Source of the DNA: Eukaryota sp. TZLM1-RC
Taxonomy: Eukaryota > Metamonada: BaSk clade
NCBI GenBank assembly: GCA_040285825.1
Contig: JAUPSS010000001.1
Span: forward strand, 2,480,001 to 2,544,000
Direction of reading: 5' to 3'
Length of the DNA stretch: 64,000 bases
Positions 46,876-57,310 of this stretch are shown one piece after another. The position numbers and the translations under genes were made by a program. The stretch's first letter is position 1. Each line of letters opens with the position of its first letter. The notes beneath the pieces are model-generated. The model was not told the origin of the DNA. It made no database searches and saw only the letters and a list, made by a program, of their open reading frames with translations.

Positions 46876-47946
46876 ATGACTTCTCTTACTAATGCCGCAC
46901 CAGTGGCTTCCTTCCCTGAGACTAATGTCATCAAAGTAAAGAAACTCATTAAGCATATTCACCCTTATAATTTGCAGAAGGTTTTTGCCGTCTATGGCAC
47001 CGTTGCTCAACTTCGTGTCAGTGTCGACAATAACGAACCACGTTTTTATTTTGCCCTTGTATGCTTTGAAACAATGGTCAATGTAGACCAAATTGTAGCA
47101 GAACTTAACGAGGCTAACCTCTGTGGTTCCACTATCCAGGTTCTTCCCGCTCGACCAAACAACAAGTTTCTTAACCGCAGCAGCCCTGCGAATATTTTCT
47201 TAGATAACTTTCCTGTCACCATGAACGAAGAAGACCTTCGAAACAAGTGTCTTACATATGGTACAGTCAAGTCTGTTCATATCATTAGATACCAGGGTAA
47301 TTCTAAAGGTAAAGGTTTCTGTAACTTTTTGCGTCCTCAAGATGCTTCCAATGCTGTTGCTGCTATTCATGACCAACAAGATTGGGGTTGTGGCAAAGTC
47401 AGAGCCAGTGTAACTGAATCTGGCCAGAAACCCAAACCCTATGAAACCAGTTTGTATGTCCAAAACCTGCCAGATGACATGGAAGAAGACGGCGTCAACG
47501 CTCTGTTCTCTAGGTATGGTAAGGTGACCTCCACCAAGGTTATCCGTGCTGAGGGTTCAGGTATTTCTTTAGGGTGTGCTTACGTTACATTCTCCACTCC
47601 TCTAGAAGCCATTAATGCAATGGATGCGCTTCATCAGACCCTCTATGAGTTCAAACCTTTGAAGGTGCAGTTTTATCAACAAAAGCCAGCCCGAATGCCA
47701 ATCAAGACCCCAAATACCTCAGTCACTGCAACTCCGAACGGTACACAAACCAATGATGATTTGTTTGAATCTTTGTCTCTTGCACTCTATGAAAGAGTTT
47801 CGAAAACCGATGAAGAACATGCCGGAAAAATTGTAGGAATCTTTAGGACTCTTGAATTGAGTGAACTCAAACGTATTCATGATGACCCCCAACATTATAA
47901 CGAAAAGTTAAATGAAGTTAAAGCTGCCTTGGCTGAAGCTCTTTAG
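46876..47946 (+). CDS. Poly(A)-binding protein with three RRMs and an MLLE domain
   Basis: The 356-residue protein is a cytoplasmic-type poly(A)-binding protein that coats mRNA tails and recruits PAM2-motif partners in translation and decay. RRM1 (residues ~16-97) is divergent, starting 'NVIKVKKLIKHIHPYNLQKV'. RRM2 (~109-186) has RNP2 'NIFLDNF' and RNP1 'KGKGFCNFL'. RRM3 (~191-268) has RNP2 'SLYVQNL' and RNP1 'LGCAYVTF'. A ~25-residue linker leads to the C-terminal MLLE/PABC domain (~293-354), with 'GKIVGIFRTLELSELKRI' corresponding to the usual GKITGMLLE motif. Classical PABPC has four RRMs and about 600-640 residues; this one lacks one RRM and the long linker. The next gene on the same strand starts 76 bp after the stop codon. 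Confidence 0.88.
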   Translation: MTSLTNAAPVASFPETNVIKVKKLIKHIHPYNLQKVFAVYGTVAQLRVSVDNNEPRFYFALVCFETMVNVDQIVAELNEANLCGSTIQVLPARPNNKFLNRSSPANIFLDNFPVTMNEEDLRNKCLTYGTVKSVHIIRYQGNSKGKGFCNFLRPQDASNAVAAIHDQQDWGCGKVRASVTESGQKPKPYETSLYVQNLPDDMEEDGVNALFSRYGKVTSTKVIRAEGSGISLGCAYVTFSTPLEAINAMDALHQTLYEFKPLKVQFYQQKPARMPIKTPNTSVTATPNGTQTNDDLFESLSLALYERVSKTDEEHAGKIVGIFRTLELSELKRIHDDPQHYNEKLNEVKAALAEAL

Positions 47947-48022
47947 TTTTTGAAGGCAGTTGAAGGTTAGTTTGTTTTGGAATAAAGTTTGTTTCCTTGA
48001 TGCAACTAAAACTCAACAATTA

Positions 48023-48829
48023 ATGATTGAGATCACAAGTAATCCCGATCCAAACTTTGGGTCACTACGTGATGTTTTAACACATGATGTCCATCACGAA
48101 CACACTTCTCACAACACTGTAGTAACTTTTCTAACTGGCATTCCTGTTCACATCTATATAACCACACACACTAACCTTCAAGAGCTAGCGATAGATCTTG
48201 TTGCGAGTTCGATATCGCCCGCATCTCCATCAACTGTAACCCAATCAACATCTCTGAATCGGCTAACTAAAGGCAGCTCTACATTTGATACTGTTATATT
48301 TGAGCTTATGTCCCTTGATTCATCAAACAAAGTGTACGAGTTTATTTTAAAACCTTGTAACTACAAAGTCAAAGTATTCAGTATAAGACCAATCTTTTCC
48401 AATGAAAGTTCATCACCCAGAATTGCGGTACCTGCTGGATTACTACCATATGACTTGGTTTACATACGATATGATCCAAGTTCAACAGAAGAACATGAAA
48501 TTCAACATGAAACACAAGAGTGGTTTGAAGATCTGCCTAGTATTCCTGAAGCCAATGAAGATACTCCTCCTCAGACCAGATCCTCTTCCATTCCTCCTCG
48601 ATTAGATACACTGTCTATTTCACCAATGAATTCTTTGTCTGTACTTAAAAGAAGGTTGGCTTACAATGCTTCTCCTATTAGAGATGAGCTGTCCGATGAA
48701 GAACTTCAGATACCTTCCTCTTCTGAAAGTGAAATTGATGATCAGCTTGATAAAATTGGTGAATTGAAAGCTAAGTTTCCAGAAATTAGCACCGATTTAT
48801 TGGAGTATATAAAGGTTAATTTTGCATGA
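48023..48829 (+). CDS. Hypothetical protein, possible C-terminal CUE-like motif
   Basis: A 268-residue protein with no recognised catalytic domain. The N-terminal ~150 residues look folded, with beta-rich stretches such as 'NTVVTFLTGIPVHIYITTHT'. Residues ~165-245 are Ser/Pro/Glu-rich and probably disordered. The last 30 residues, 'LKAKFPEISTDLLEYIKVNF', recall the first two helices of a CUE ubiquitin-binding domain (hydrophobic-FP...DLL), but the third helix is missing, so this is only a resemblance. I chose the first ATG (48023); the frame is open upstream from 47960 without an ATG. It follows the PABP gene closely on the same strand and converges with the PCI gene. Confidence 0.6.
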   Translation: MIEITSNPDPNFGSLRDVLTHDVHHEHTSHNTVVTFLTGIPVHIYITTHTNLQELAIDLVASSISPASPSTVTQSTSLNRLTKGSSTFDTVIFELMSLDSSNKVYEFILKPCNYKVKVFSIRPIFSNESSSPRIAVPAGLLPYDLVYIRYDPSSTEEHEIQHETQEWFEDLPSIPEANEDTPPQTRSSSIPPRLDTLSISPMNSLSVLKRRLAYNASPIRDELSDEELQIPSSSESEIDDQLDKIGELKAKFPEISTDLLEYIKVNFA

Positions 48830-49064
48830 ATAATTTCTTGATTTAATTTGTTTGTCTTGATTGTTTTTTTTTCACTTTTAAATAATTAATAATTCTTAGT
48901 CAGAATTATTTTTTTGGTTTGATTTGTGTAGAAATTTGCTGGTTTTTCAACTAAATGAAAATCTGTTTTATTAAAGTAAATAAACTATTTGTATAAATTC
49001 CTCTACCAACCATATTTAACTATTGAAAACTCTAATAATATAACTTTATGCTGAATTTACAAAA
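48830..49064. other. Convergent 3' region
   Basis: A 235 bp AT-rich region between converging stop codons that must carry both 3' ends. Several A/T-rich stretches resemble polyadenylation signals ('aataaac', 'attaaa'), but none stands out. Confidence 0.4.
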
Positions 49065-50306
49065 CTACAATATAGTTGTTACATGGTCTTTCTCTTTCTG
49101 TAACCTATACATTTGTGTCCAAAGTTTACTTTCCAACTGAGAAGCACAAAAATCAACTGAACCTAAAGCTTCTTTGATAGCAGTATTTTCAACAGCAACA
49201 TCAGAACGTTCGAAATAAATCACATCATCAATAGAACTTAGCTTAAAAGGAACAAAACCCTGTTGACAAAGATTTTGACAATAATTTAATAAAAATTCAC
49301 ATTGTTCAAAACCAAGAAGTTCTGACAATTGATTAAATGATAAGGAATTAAAGCAAGAAAGAAGTAATCTGATTGCATTTCGGAAAGTCAAATCAGAAAA
49401 CTTGGTTTTCAAGGGAAATAAAAACAAATTGAATGTAAAAGATTCAGAAAGATCTCTGACTGATTCTAGAAATGTTGGAAAACTTAAAGCACAGTAATTG
49501 ATGACAGCATTTGAAAATAATTCATCTTCACCCAAAATGTACCGTAAAGCAGAATTTTCAACAATATTAATGGTCAACCAATCACTAGAGCAATTTAAAA
49601 GACCACCAACTACCACAAACTTTGCTATTTCTGTTGCAGAAACTAAATCAGGAAGAATTGACTTCTCTGCAACAGACTTTAATAATAAAGGTAATGATTC
49701 TTCAAATCTTGTTAAATTGAAATAAGAGAAACCTTGTAAAAGGTCAAGCTTGGAAATAGAGTCGGCAAAGGAGTAAGAATCCTTAGAATCATGATCTTTT
49801 ATCAAAACTCTACATCTTTCTATATGAACAAGCGCTTCTGAGAACTTCGACAAATGACAACAGACCACGCACAACAAAACAAGAATTTCAACAGTAGTTG
49901 ATAAAGACCCAAGGTTGTCTCTTAAATCCTGAAGAACAAGATAGGCAGAATCTAGGTTACCGACACTAAGAAAAGCATGGGCTCTGGCTAGTGAAGTTTG
50001 TCTTATGTGTTCAGAAATCATTGTACTGAGACTTTGTTGGCGATCTTCATTGAGTTTGGCGAGAGTAGTTTTGAAACAATGTTCCTGATCGATTAACCAA
50101 GAACCAAGATGTGTTTGAAAAAGAGTCTCAAATTGAGGGTTTTCTACTAACCAAGCTTTGACTAGTGAGAATAGCGTTGTGGATTGCAAAAAATGAATTG
50201 TAGCAGCAACGATATCAGAGTGGCTGGGAGAACTATGTGATACCACTGTCATATGGAGCATACGTCTTGCCTTAGCAAGAGCAGAGAGATCTTCATCAAT
50301 GTACAT
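49065..50306 (-). CDS. PCI-domain protein, CSN1/Rpn7-like
   Basis: The 413-residue protein has the architecture of COP9 signalosome subunit 1 and proteasome lid subunit Rpn7. Helical TPR-like repeats (residues ~110-235; 'RAHAFLSVGNLDSAYLVLQD', 'GFSYFNLTRFEESLPLLL') are followed by the family-typical segment 'LVSATEIAKFVVVGGLL', equivalent to the 'DIAIYGGLCALA' of CSN1. A winged-helix PCI end follows (~305-375; 'NQLSELLGFEQCEFLLNYCQ'), and a helical tail (~380-413). Such proteins scaffold deneddylation of cullin ligases (CSN) or the proteasome lid. It is divergent, and CSN1 versus Rpn7 cannot be decided by eye. It is intronless. Its start is 60 bp from the divergent start of the acidic repeat protein. 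Confidence 0.6.
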   Translation of the reverse strand: MYIDEDLSALAKARRMLHMTVVSHSSPSHSDIVAATIHFLQSTTLFSLVKAWLVENPQFETLFQTHLGSWLIDQEHCFKTTLAKLNEDRQQSLSTMISEHIRQTSLARAHAFLSVGNLDSAYLVLQDLRDNLGSLSTTVEILVLLCVVCCHLSKFSEALVHIERCRVLIKDHDSKDSYSFADSISKLDLLQGFSYFNLTRFEESLPLLLKSVAEKSILPDLVSATEIAKFVVVGGLLNCSSDWLTINIVENSALRYILGEDELFSNAVINYCALSFPTFLESVRDLSESFTFNLFLFPLKTKFSDLTFRNAIRLLLSCFNSLSFNQLSELLGFEQCEFLLNYCQNLCQQGFVPFKLSSIDDVIYFERSDVAVENTAIKEALGSVDFCASQLESKLWTQMYRLQKEKDHVTTIL

Positions 50307-50366
50307 ATTTTAAGATGAAAGACATAAAATGCATTCTTTTTAAATTTCCTACTTATAACAAACCAT

Positions 50367-53300
50367 ATGAGTGACACAACTCCACTCTACATTTCTTATG
50401 ATACAGACACTTCTAGCTCGGGAGTCAGTGAGTTTTTTGACTGTGTCTCCTATAGTGACTTTGCTTTTGAGGAAGAAGACTTGGTAACGTGTAAGGATTA
50501 TTCTGATTCTGACTCTGTGTTCAGTGACGACTCTTTGGTTCCTAAATTCAATACTTTATCTCTCTCTCAAAATGACACCAACAGACTGACTCTCAACTAT
50601 TCTACCTATCACTCCACTGACCAAGTTGCTCATAATTCTATAGAAAGTTTAGAAGTTATTGATAAGGAAACTGATTCTCTCCAAGTTGATCAAGAAAACT
50701 CTATAGAAAATTTAGAAATTTTTGATAAGGAAACTGATTCTCTCCAAGTTGAACAAGAAAACTCTATAGAAAATTTAGAAATTATTGATAAGGAAACTGA
50801 TTCTCTCCAAGTTGATCAAGAAAACTCTATAGAAAATTTAGAAATTATTGATAAGGAAACTGATTCTCTCCAAGTTGAACAAGAAAACTCTCTAGAAAAT
50901 ATAGAAATTATTGATAAGGAAACTGATTCTCTCCAAGTTGATCAAGAAAACTCTCTAGAAAATTTAGAAATTATTGATAAGGAAACTGATTCTCTCCAAG
51001 TTGAACAAGAAAAACTCTCTAGAAAAATATAGAAATTATTGATAAGGAAACTGATTCTCTCCAAGTTGATCAAGAAAACTCTCTAGAAAGTCAAGAAAAT
51101 TCTCTAGAAAGTTCAGAAGTTATTGATAAGGAAACTGATTTTGTCCAAGTTGAACAAGAAAACTCTCTAGAAAATTTAGAAAACTTTCTAGAAAGTTCAG
51201 AAGTTATTGATAAGGAAACTGATTTTTGTCCAAGTTGAACAAGAAAACTCTATAGAAAATTTAGAAATTTTTGATAAGGAATCTGATTCTCTCCAAGTTG
51301 AACAAGAAAAACTCTCTAGAGAGTTCAGAAAATTCTATAGAAAGTTCAGATGTTATTGATAAGGAAACTGATTCTCTCCAAATTCATCAAGAAAACTCTC
51401 TAGAAAGTCAAGAAAATTCTCTAGAAAGCTCAGAAGTTATTGATAAGGAAACTGATTCTCTCCAAGTTGATCAAGAAAACTCTATAGAAAATTTAGAAAT
51501 TATTGATAAGGAAACTGATTCTCTCCAAATTCATCAAGAAAACTCTCTAGAAAGTCAAGAAAACTCTCCAGAAAGTTCAGAAGCTATTGATAAGGCAACT
51601 GATTCTCTCCAAGTTGAACAAGAAAACTCTATAGAAAATTTAGAAATTATTGATAAGGAAACTAATTCTCTCCAAGTTGAACAAGAAAACTCTCTAGAAA
51701 GTTCAGAAGCTATTGATAAGGCAACTGATTCTCCAAGTTGAACAAGAAAACTCTCTAGAAAATTTAGAAATTATTGATAAGGAAACTGATTCTCTCCAAG
51801 TTGAACAAGAAATCTCTATAGAAAATATAGAAATTATTGATAAGGAAACTGATTCTCTCCAAGTTGATCAAGAAAACTCTCTAGAAAGTCAAGAAAATTC
51901 TCTAGAAAGTTCAGAAGTTATTGATAAGGAAACTGATTCTCTCCAAGTTGAACAAGAAAACTCTCTAGAAAATTTAGAAATTATTGATAAGGAAACTGAT
52001 TCTCTCCATGTTGATCAAGAAAACTCTCTAGAAAGTCAAGAAAATTCTCTAGAAAGTTCAGAAGTTATTGATAAGGAAACTGATTCTCTCCAAGTTGAAC
52101 AAGAAAACTCTCTAGAAAGTCAAGAAAATTCTCTAGAAAGTTCAGAAGCTATTGATAAGGAAACTGATTCTCTCCAAGTTGATCAAGAAAACTCTCTAGA
52201 AAGTCAAGAAAATTCTCTAGAAAGTTCAGAAGTTATTGATAAGGAAACTGATTCTCTCCAAGTTGAACAAGAAAACTCTCTAGAAAATTTAGAAATTATT
52301 GATAAGGAAACTGATTCTCTCCAAGTTGAACAAGAAAACTCTATAGAAAATTTAGAAATTTTTGATAAGGAATCTGATTCTCTCCAAGTTGAACAAGAAA
52401 ACTCTCTAGAGAGTTCAGAAAATTCTATAGAAAGTTCAGATGTTATTGATAAGGACACTGATTCTCTCCAAATTCATCAAGAAAACTCTCTAGAAAGTCA
52501 AGAAAATTCTCTAGAAAGTTCAGAAGCTATTGATAAGGAAACTAATTCTCTCCAAGTTGAACAAGAAAACTCTCTAGAAAGTTCAGAAGCTATTGATAAG
52601 GCAACTGATTCTCTCCAAGTTGAACAAGAAAACTCTCTAGAAAATTTAGAAATTATTGATAAGGAAACTGATTCTCTCCAAGTTGAACAAGAAATCTCTA
52701 TAGAAAATATAGAAATTATTGATAAGGAAACTGATTCTCTCCAAGTTGATCAAGAAAACTCTCTAGAAAGTCAAGAAAATTCTCTAGAAAGTTCAGAAGT
52801 TATTGATAAGGAAACTGATTCTCTCCAAGTTGAACAAGAAAACTCTCTAGAAAATTTAGAAATTATTGATAAGGAAACTGATTCTCTCCATGTTGATCAA
52901 GAAAACTCTCTAGAAAGTCAAGAAAATTCTCTAGAAAGTTCAGAAGTTATTGATAAGGAAACTGATTCTCTCCAAGTTGAACAAGAAAACTCTCTAGAAA
53001 GTCAAGAAAATTCTCTAGAAAGTTCAGAAGCTATTGATAAGGAAACTGATTCTCTCCAAGTTGATCAAGAAAACTCTCTAGAAAGTCAAGAAAATTCTCT
53101 AGAAAGTTCAGAAGTTATTGATAAGGAAACTGATTCTCTCCAAGTTGAACAAGAAAACTCTCTAGAAAATTTAGAAATTATTGATAAGGAAACTGATTCT
53201 CTCCAAGTTGAACAAGAAAACTCTATAGAAAATTTAGAAATTTTTGATAAGGAATCTGATTCTCTCCAAGTTGAACAAGAAAACTCTCTAGAGAGTTCAG

Positions 53301-55081
53301 AAAATTCTATAGAAAGTTCAGATGTTATTGATAAGGACACTGATTCTCTCCAAATTCATCAAGAAAACTCTCTAGAAAGTCAAGAAAATTCTCTAGAAAG
53401 TTCAGAAGCTATTGATAAGGAAACTGATTCTCTCCAAGTTGAACAAGAAAACTCTCTAGAAAGTTCAGAAGTTATTGATAAGGAAACTGATTCTCTCCAA
53501 GTTGAACAAGAAAACTCTCTAGAAAATTTAGAAATTATTGATAAGGAAACTGATTCTCTCCAAGTTGAACAAGAAAATTCTCTAGAAAGTCAAGAAAATT
53601 CTCTAGAAAGTTCAGAAGCTATTGATAAGGAAACTGATTCTCTCCAAGTTGAACAAGAAAACTCTATAGAAAATATAGAAATTATTGATAAGGAAACTGA
53701 TTCTCTCCAAGTTGATCAAGAAAACTCTCTAGAAAGTCAAGAAAATTCTCTAGAAAGTTCAGAAGTTATTGATAAGGAAACTGATTCTCTCCAAGTTGAA
53801 CAAGAAAACTCTCTAGAAAGTCAAGAAAATTCTCTAGAAAGTTCAGAAGCTATTGATAAGGAAACAGATTCTCTCCAAGTTGATCAAGAAAACTCTCTAG
53901 AAAGTCAAGAAAATTCTCTAGAAAGTTCAGAAGTTATTGATAAGGAAACTGATTCTCTCCAAGTTGAACAAGAAAACTTTCTAGAAAGTTCAGAAGTTAT
54001 TGATAAAAAAACTGATTCTCTCCAAGTTGAACAAGAAAACTCTATAGAAAATTTAGAAATTTTTGATAAGGAATCTGATTCTCTCCAAGTTGAACAAGAA
54101 AACTCTCTAGAGAGTTCAGAAAATTCTATAGAAAGTTCAGATGTTATTGATAAGGACACTGATTCTCTCCAAATTCATCAAGAAAACTCTCTAGAAAGTC
54201 AAGAAAATTCTCTAGAAAGTTCAGAAGCTATTGATAAGGAAACTGATTCTCTCCAAGTTGAACAAGAAAACTCTCTAGAAAGTTCAGAAGTTATTGATAA
54301 GCAAACTGATTCTCTTCAAGTTGAACAAGAAAACTCTATAGAAAATTTAGAAATTATTGATAAGGAAACTGATTCTCTCCAAGTTGATCAAGAAAACTCT
54401 CTAGAAAGTCAAGAAATTTCTCTAGAAAGTTCAGAAGTTATTGATAAGGAAACTGATTCTCTCCAAGTTGATCAAGAAAACTCTCTAGAAAGTCAAGAAA
54501 ATACTCTAGAAAGTTCAGAAGTTATTGATAAGCAAACTGATTCTCTTCAAGTTGATCAAGAAAACTCTCTAGAAAGTTCAGAAGTTATTGATAAGGAAAC
54601 TGATTCTCTCCAAGTTGAACAAGAAAACTTTATAGAAAATTTAGAAATTATTGATAAGGAAACTGATTCTCTCCAAGTTGATCAAGAAAACTCTCTAGAA
54701 AGTCAAGAAAACTTTATAGAAAATTTAGAAATTATTGATAAGGAAACTGATTCTCTCCAAGTTGATCAAGAAAACTCTCTAGAAAGTCAAGAAAATTCTC
54801 TAGAAAGTTCAGAAGTTATTGATAAGGAAACTAATTCTCTCCAAGTTGAACAAGAAAACTCTATAGAAAATTTAGAAATTATTGATAAGGAAACTGATTC
54901 TCTCCAAGTTGATCAAGAAAACTCTCTAGAAAGTCAAGAAAATTCTCTAGAAAGTTCAGAAGTTATTGATAAAGTAACTGATTCTCTCCATGTTGATCAA
55001 GAAAATTCTCTAGAAAGTCAAGAAAAGTCTCTCAAAATTTCAGAAGAGAAGAAGAGTTGTTTTTGCTGTACCCTCATGTAG
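50367..55081 (+). CDS. Acidic tandem-repeat protein with C-terminal CAAX box (frameshifted near 51 kb)
   Basis: The unique N-terminus (residues 1-~88; 'MSDTTPLYISYDTDTSSSGV') is Ser/Asp-rich. The rest consists of 21- and 28-residue units around 'IDKETDSLQVEQENSLESQE', near-identical in nucleotides. The chain ends 'EEKKSCFCCTLM', where CTLM is a good CAAX prenylation box (X = Met suggests farnesylation) and the two Cys upstream could be palmitoylated. The product is probably a membrane-anchored, highly acidic extended filament. The frame is disturbed at ~51014-51026 (+2 A), ~51222 (+1 T), ~51308 (+1 A) and ~51733 (loss of one 'ct'), after which the final long frame runs to the stop. The shifts are in homopolymers or a dinucleotide repeat, so the gene may be intact in reality. 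No enzyme function is expected. Confidence 0.7.
50640..55040 (+). repeat. 63/84 bp coding repeats with higher-order units
   Basis: Basic units of 63 bp (21 codons) and 84 bp (28 codons) alternate and are themselves grouped into higher-order blocks. Equivalent points at 52204, 53086 and 53905 are spaced 882 and 819 bp apart, and the first pair of blocks is almost identical over the whole length. Unit-specific variants (for example 'ttcatcaagaa' for H in 'QIHQEN', and 'FDKESDSLQ') recur at the same place in each block, showing block duplication after the basic repeats had diverged. Confidence 0.93.
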
Positions 55082-55400
55082 AATTAGATATATTGTTTAC
55101 TTTTATGAGTTTATTGTTTTTTTAGTTTTCTCTGTTTTAAATTGGTAAATAATCACCTTCATCTTGTTATTTTTGAAATGCTGTTTGGAAATGGTTGTAA
55201 CATCTAAGCTATTCTTATTTATTACCTTCTGTTACAGTCCATCAATTGCAATCTCTATTGATTGAACCCCATATATAAAAGGGACAGCACTTGATAAAAA
55301 GTTGAGCTTTGAACACTGTGTTTTTCCATTTCACATTCCAACAATCTTTACTATTTTGACATTATTAAACAATTGTATATAATAATAATTGTACATACAC
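55082..55400. other. 3' region of the repeat gene with a possible promoter
   Basis: AT-rich, no ORF. 'catatataaaagggacagc' at 55269-55287 is a good TATA-box match on the plus strand, 117-130 bp before the exon-like sequences that follow. Confidence 0.4.
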
Positions 55401-55401
55401 A

Positions 55402-55841
55402 ATGTACAAAATTACATTTGCGACAAAAATTACAATAACGATGTTCCGGCTGAAACAAATACTAGTATCTTGTATGGTTGACTTCACAAATGAGGTGAGA
55501 GGTTTGTATATTTTAGAAGCGTACAAAATGATCATTTTTCTGACGACCGTTTATTACAGGCCCTACAACTGTTGGTAAAAACAATTTAGAATTACATCGT
55601 CACGGGGGAGATAATTTTTTTAACATAATAGACCTAAATGGAGCTGAAACAAATCCAACTAATTTTGTTTACATTTTGCTTCCTTTGGCCGATCACCATG
55701 TTGTTTACTGTGATTTATCCTCACTTTTGCCGTAAGTCTCAAGTGATTAAAGAAAGTTGATTGATTTTCTACTCATATTACATGAGTCTTAGGGCACCAA
55801 CACTGCTTCTTCTCTTTTTCAAAATAAATCAGCTTATATGA
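55402..55841 (+). other. Exon-like segments of a small intron-bearing gene or remnant
   Basis: A protein-like frame at 55560-55731 ('KNNLELHRHGGDNFFNIIDL', 'VYILLPLADHHVVYCDLSSL') is bounded by an acceptor-like 'tttattacag' and a strong donor 'gtaagt' (55732). A 61 bp intron to 'gagtcttag' (55792) would join it in frame to a short last exon ending at TGA 55839-55841. Upstream, ATG 55402 opens a frame to 55494 followed by a donor-like 'gtgagag', but splicing there does not keep the phase of the next segment, so the 5' end is unresolved. No family is recognised. The TATA-like box near 55269 fits this transcript. Confidence 0.4.
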
Positions 55842-56598
55842 ATATGAAGCAAAAATTATAAACAAATAGCTCAATAACTATAAATAACTAGATATACCAA
55901 GAGCTAAAAAGCAATGTGTTCTATTGTTTACTATTATCTTTACGTGGATTCGTATTTACACAAACACTAGTTTTACATTTTGAAGAGCGACCATTAATGT
56001 ACTAATAATGTAGAATATGGAGGTTAAAAACAACTGAAAGAGCCTCGCTTCAATCTATGTGTGTTTGAATGCATTATTGGGTGTGTTGTAATCGCTATAT
56101 AAAGACGCTCTGCTTCTTCCCGTTTACGTCAACTAGCAACGTCGTAGTATAGCTTAGTAAAGGTATTATGGGATCGAATAGTGGATTCGCTCATAATTGT
56201 ACAGGATTTTTGTTGGATTGACAACAACAGTAGGCAAAGAAACATTCGCAACCTTGCCCTTGTGGTACATTAACAAAGAAGGTGCAGTCTCTGTTCGAAA
56301 CCTCGTATGTAGTCGACTCTTTTGTTTTGCTCCATAAGGTAGGAAACTGCTGCCTCCCCTTTTATGTCATCTAGATGAACATGAAAATCATCATACACTC
56401 CTAAGGGGGTCGACGTGCTCGATGTGGGATCTTCATCCGTCTACTTAACATTGGATTCTATTTCTGGGAGGGGAGGGGGAATTTGGTCCGTTCGTGTCAA
56501 TTATGAAAAAACAATTGGTTTTTCATAATTGAAAGTTAAAATTTATTTAAATTGTGCACTTTGATCTTTGAAGATCATTTAATTTAAATGTAATAATA
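55842..56598. other. Gene-less stretch with a TATA-like motif
   Basis: No ORF is supported. 'gctatataaagacgctctgc' at 56094-56113 is a good TATA box and is followed by GC-richer DNA up to 56500, unlike its surroundings. It could be the 5' leader or LTR region of the Ty3-like element whose 3' end lies downstream, but no copy of the putative 3' LTR start is seen here. Confidence 0.4.
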
Positions 56599-57310
56599 AT
56601 AATCGATGCTTTCCCCAATCATTCGATGGCAATATTCCAGAAAAAAATGTTTTAAATTTGAAGTACAATCTTCGAACATTACAGAAACGATTGACTGGAA
56701 TGTATGAAAAAGATCTTTATAATAATATATGCAGCTCGGCTGTTTTAAATCAAGATCTTCACTCATTGTTATTGTAAAAGGGTGTTTGTGAAAACAAGTC
56801 ATCAGATTCTTCACTTTTTGTAACCATTGTACCACGCAGATTGGGATTGTGTGCCACTAATGAAGCATTTGTAACAAAAATGAGATTATATTTGAATATC
56901 CCCATTTATCAATTATTATCAAAAGAAAAATGTATTTGTTCGAATTCACCTCAACTCACTTTGCACCATGCTCTGAATTGCTCTAAATTGATAACTTATC
57001 GTTCTTCATTACATGATGCTGTTAGGGACACTGTTTTCAATATGACACAAACTGCAAGAATATCGTGTATCAAAGAGCCCCTGTTGAAGGAAACACTTTC
57101 TCTGAATAATTTTGGTTCTGATGATAGAGGTGATGTATACTGTGATTGGATTGATAATTCTGAAGCTATTGTTGACTTTGTCTCATGTAATGTTGCAAAT
57201 GATACTTTGGTTCACAGAAGAAAACTTAATCCTGTGGCTGCTCTGGATTTTAAAGCAAAAGAGAAACATAGAAAATATGATAAAGATATTGAAGAGGCTA
57301 ATGTCGATAG
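56599..57310 (+). pseudogene. RLE-type non-LTR retrotransposon fragment (copy 3)
   Basis: About 97% identical by eye to copy 2 from 'cgatgctttccccaatcatt' onward. It covers the same region: CCHC-like knuckle, 'YRSSLHDAVRDTVFNMTQTA', then the endonuclease core up to 'DKDIEEANVDR'. It keeps a Leu codon where copy 2 has a stop, but has its own TAA at about 56776-56778 where copy 2 has GAA (Glu). At about 57310 the homology ends abruptly within a codon, and Ty3-like sequence begins. It is both 5'- and 3'-truncated. Confidence 0.72.

Noticed and set aside
52204-54159. 84-residue minus-strand ORFs recurring in the acidic repeat gene
   Set aside because: Antisense shadows of the 63/84 bp coding repeats.
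55402-55494. First exon of the gene at 55560-55731
   Set aside because: The donor at 55495 and acceptor at 55559 look fine, but splicing them gives the wrong phase and an early stop. Kept only as an unresolved part of that feature.
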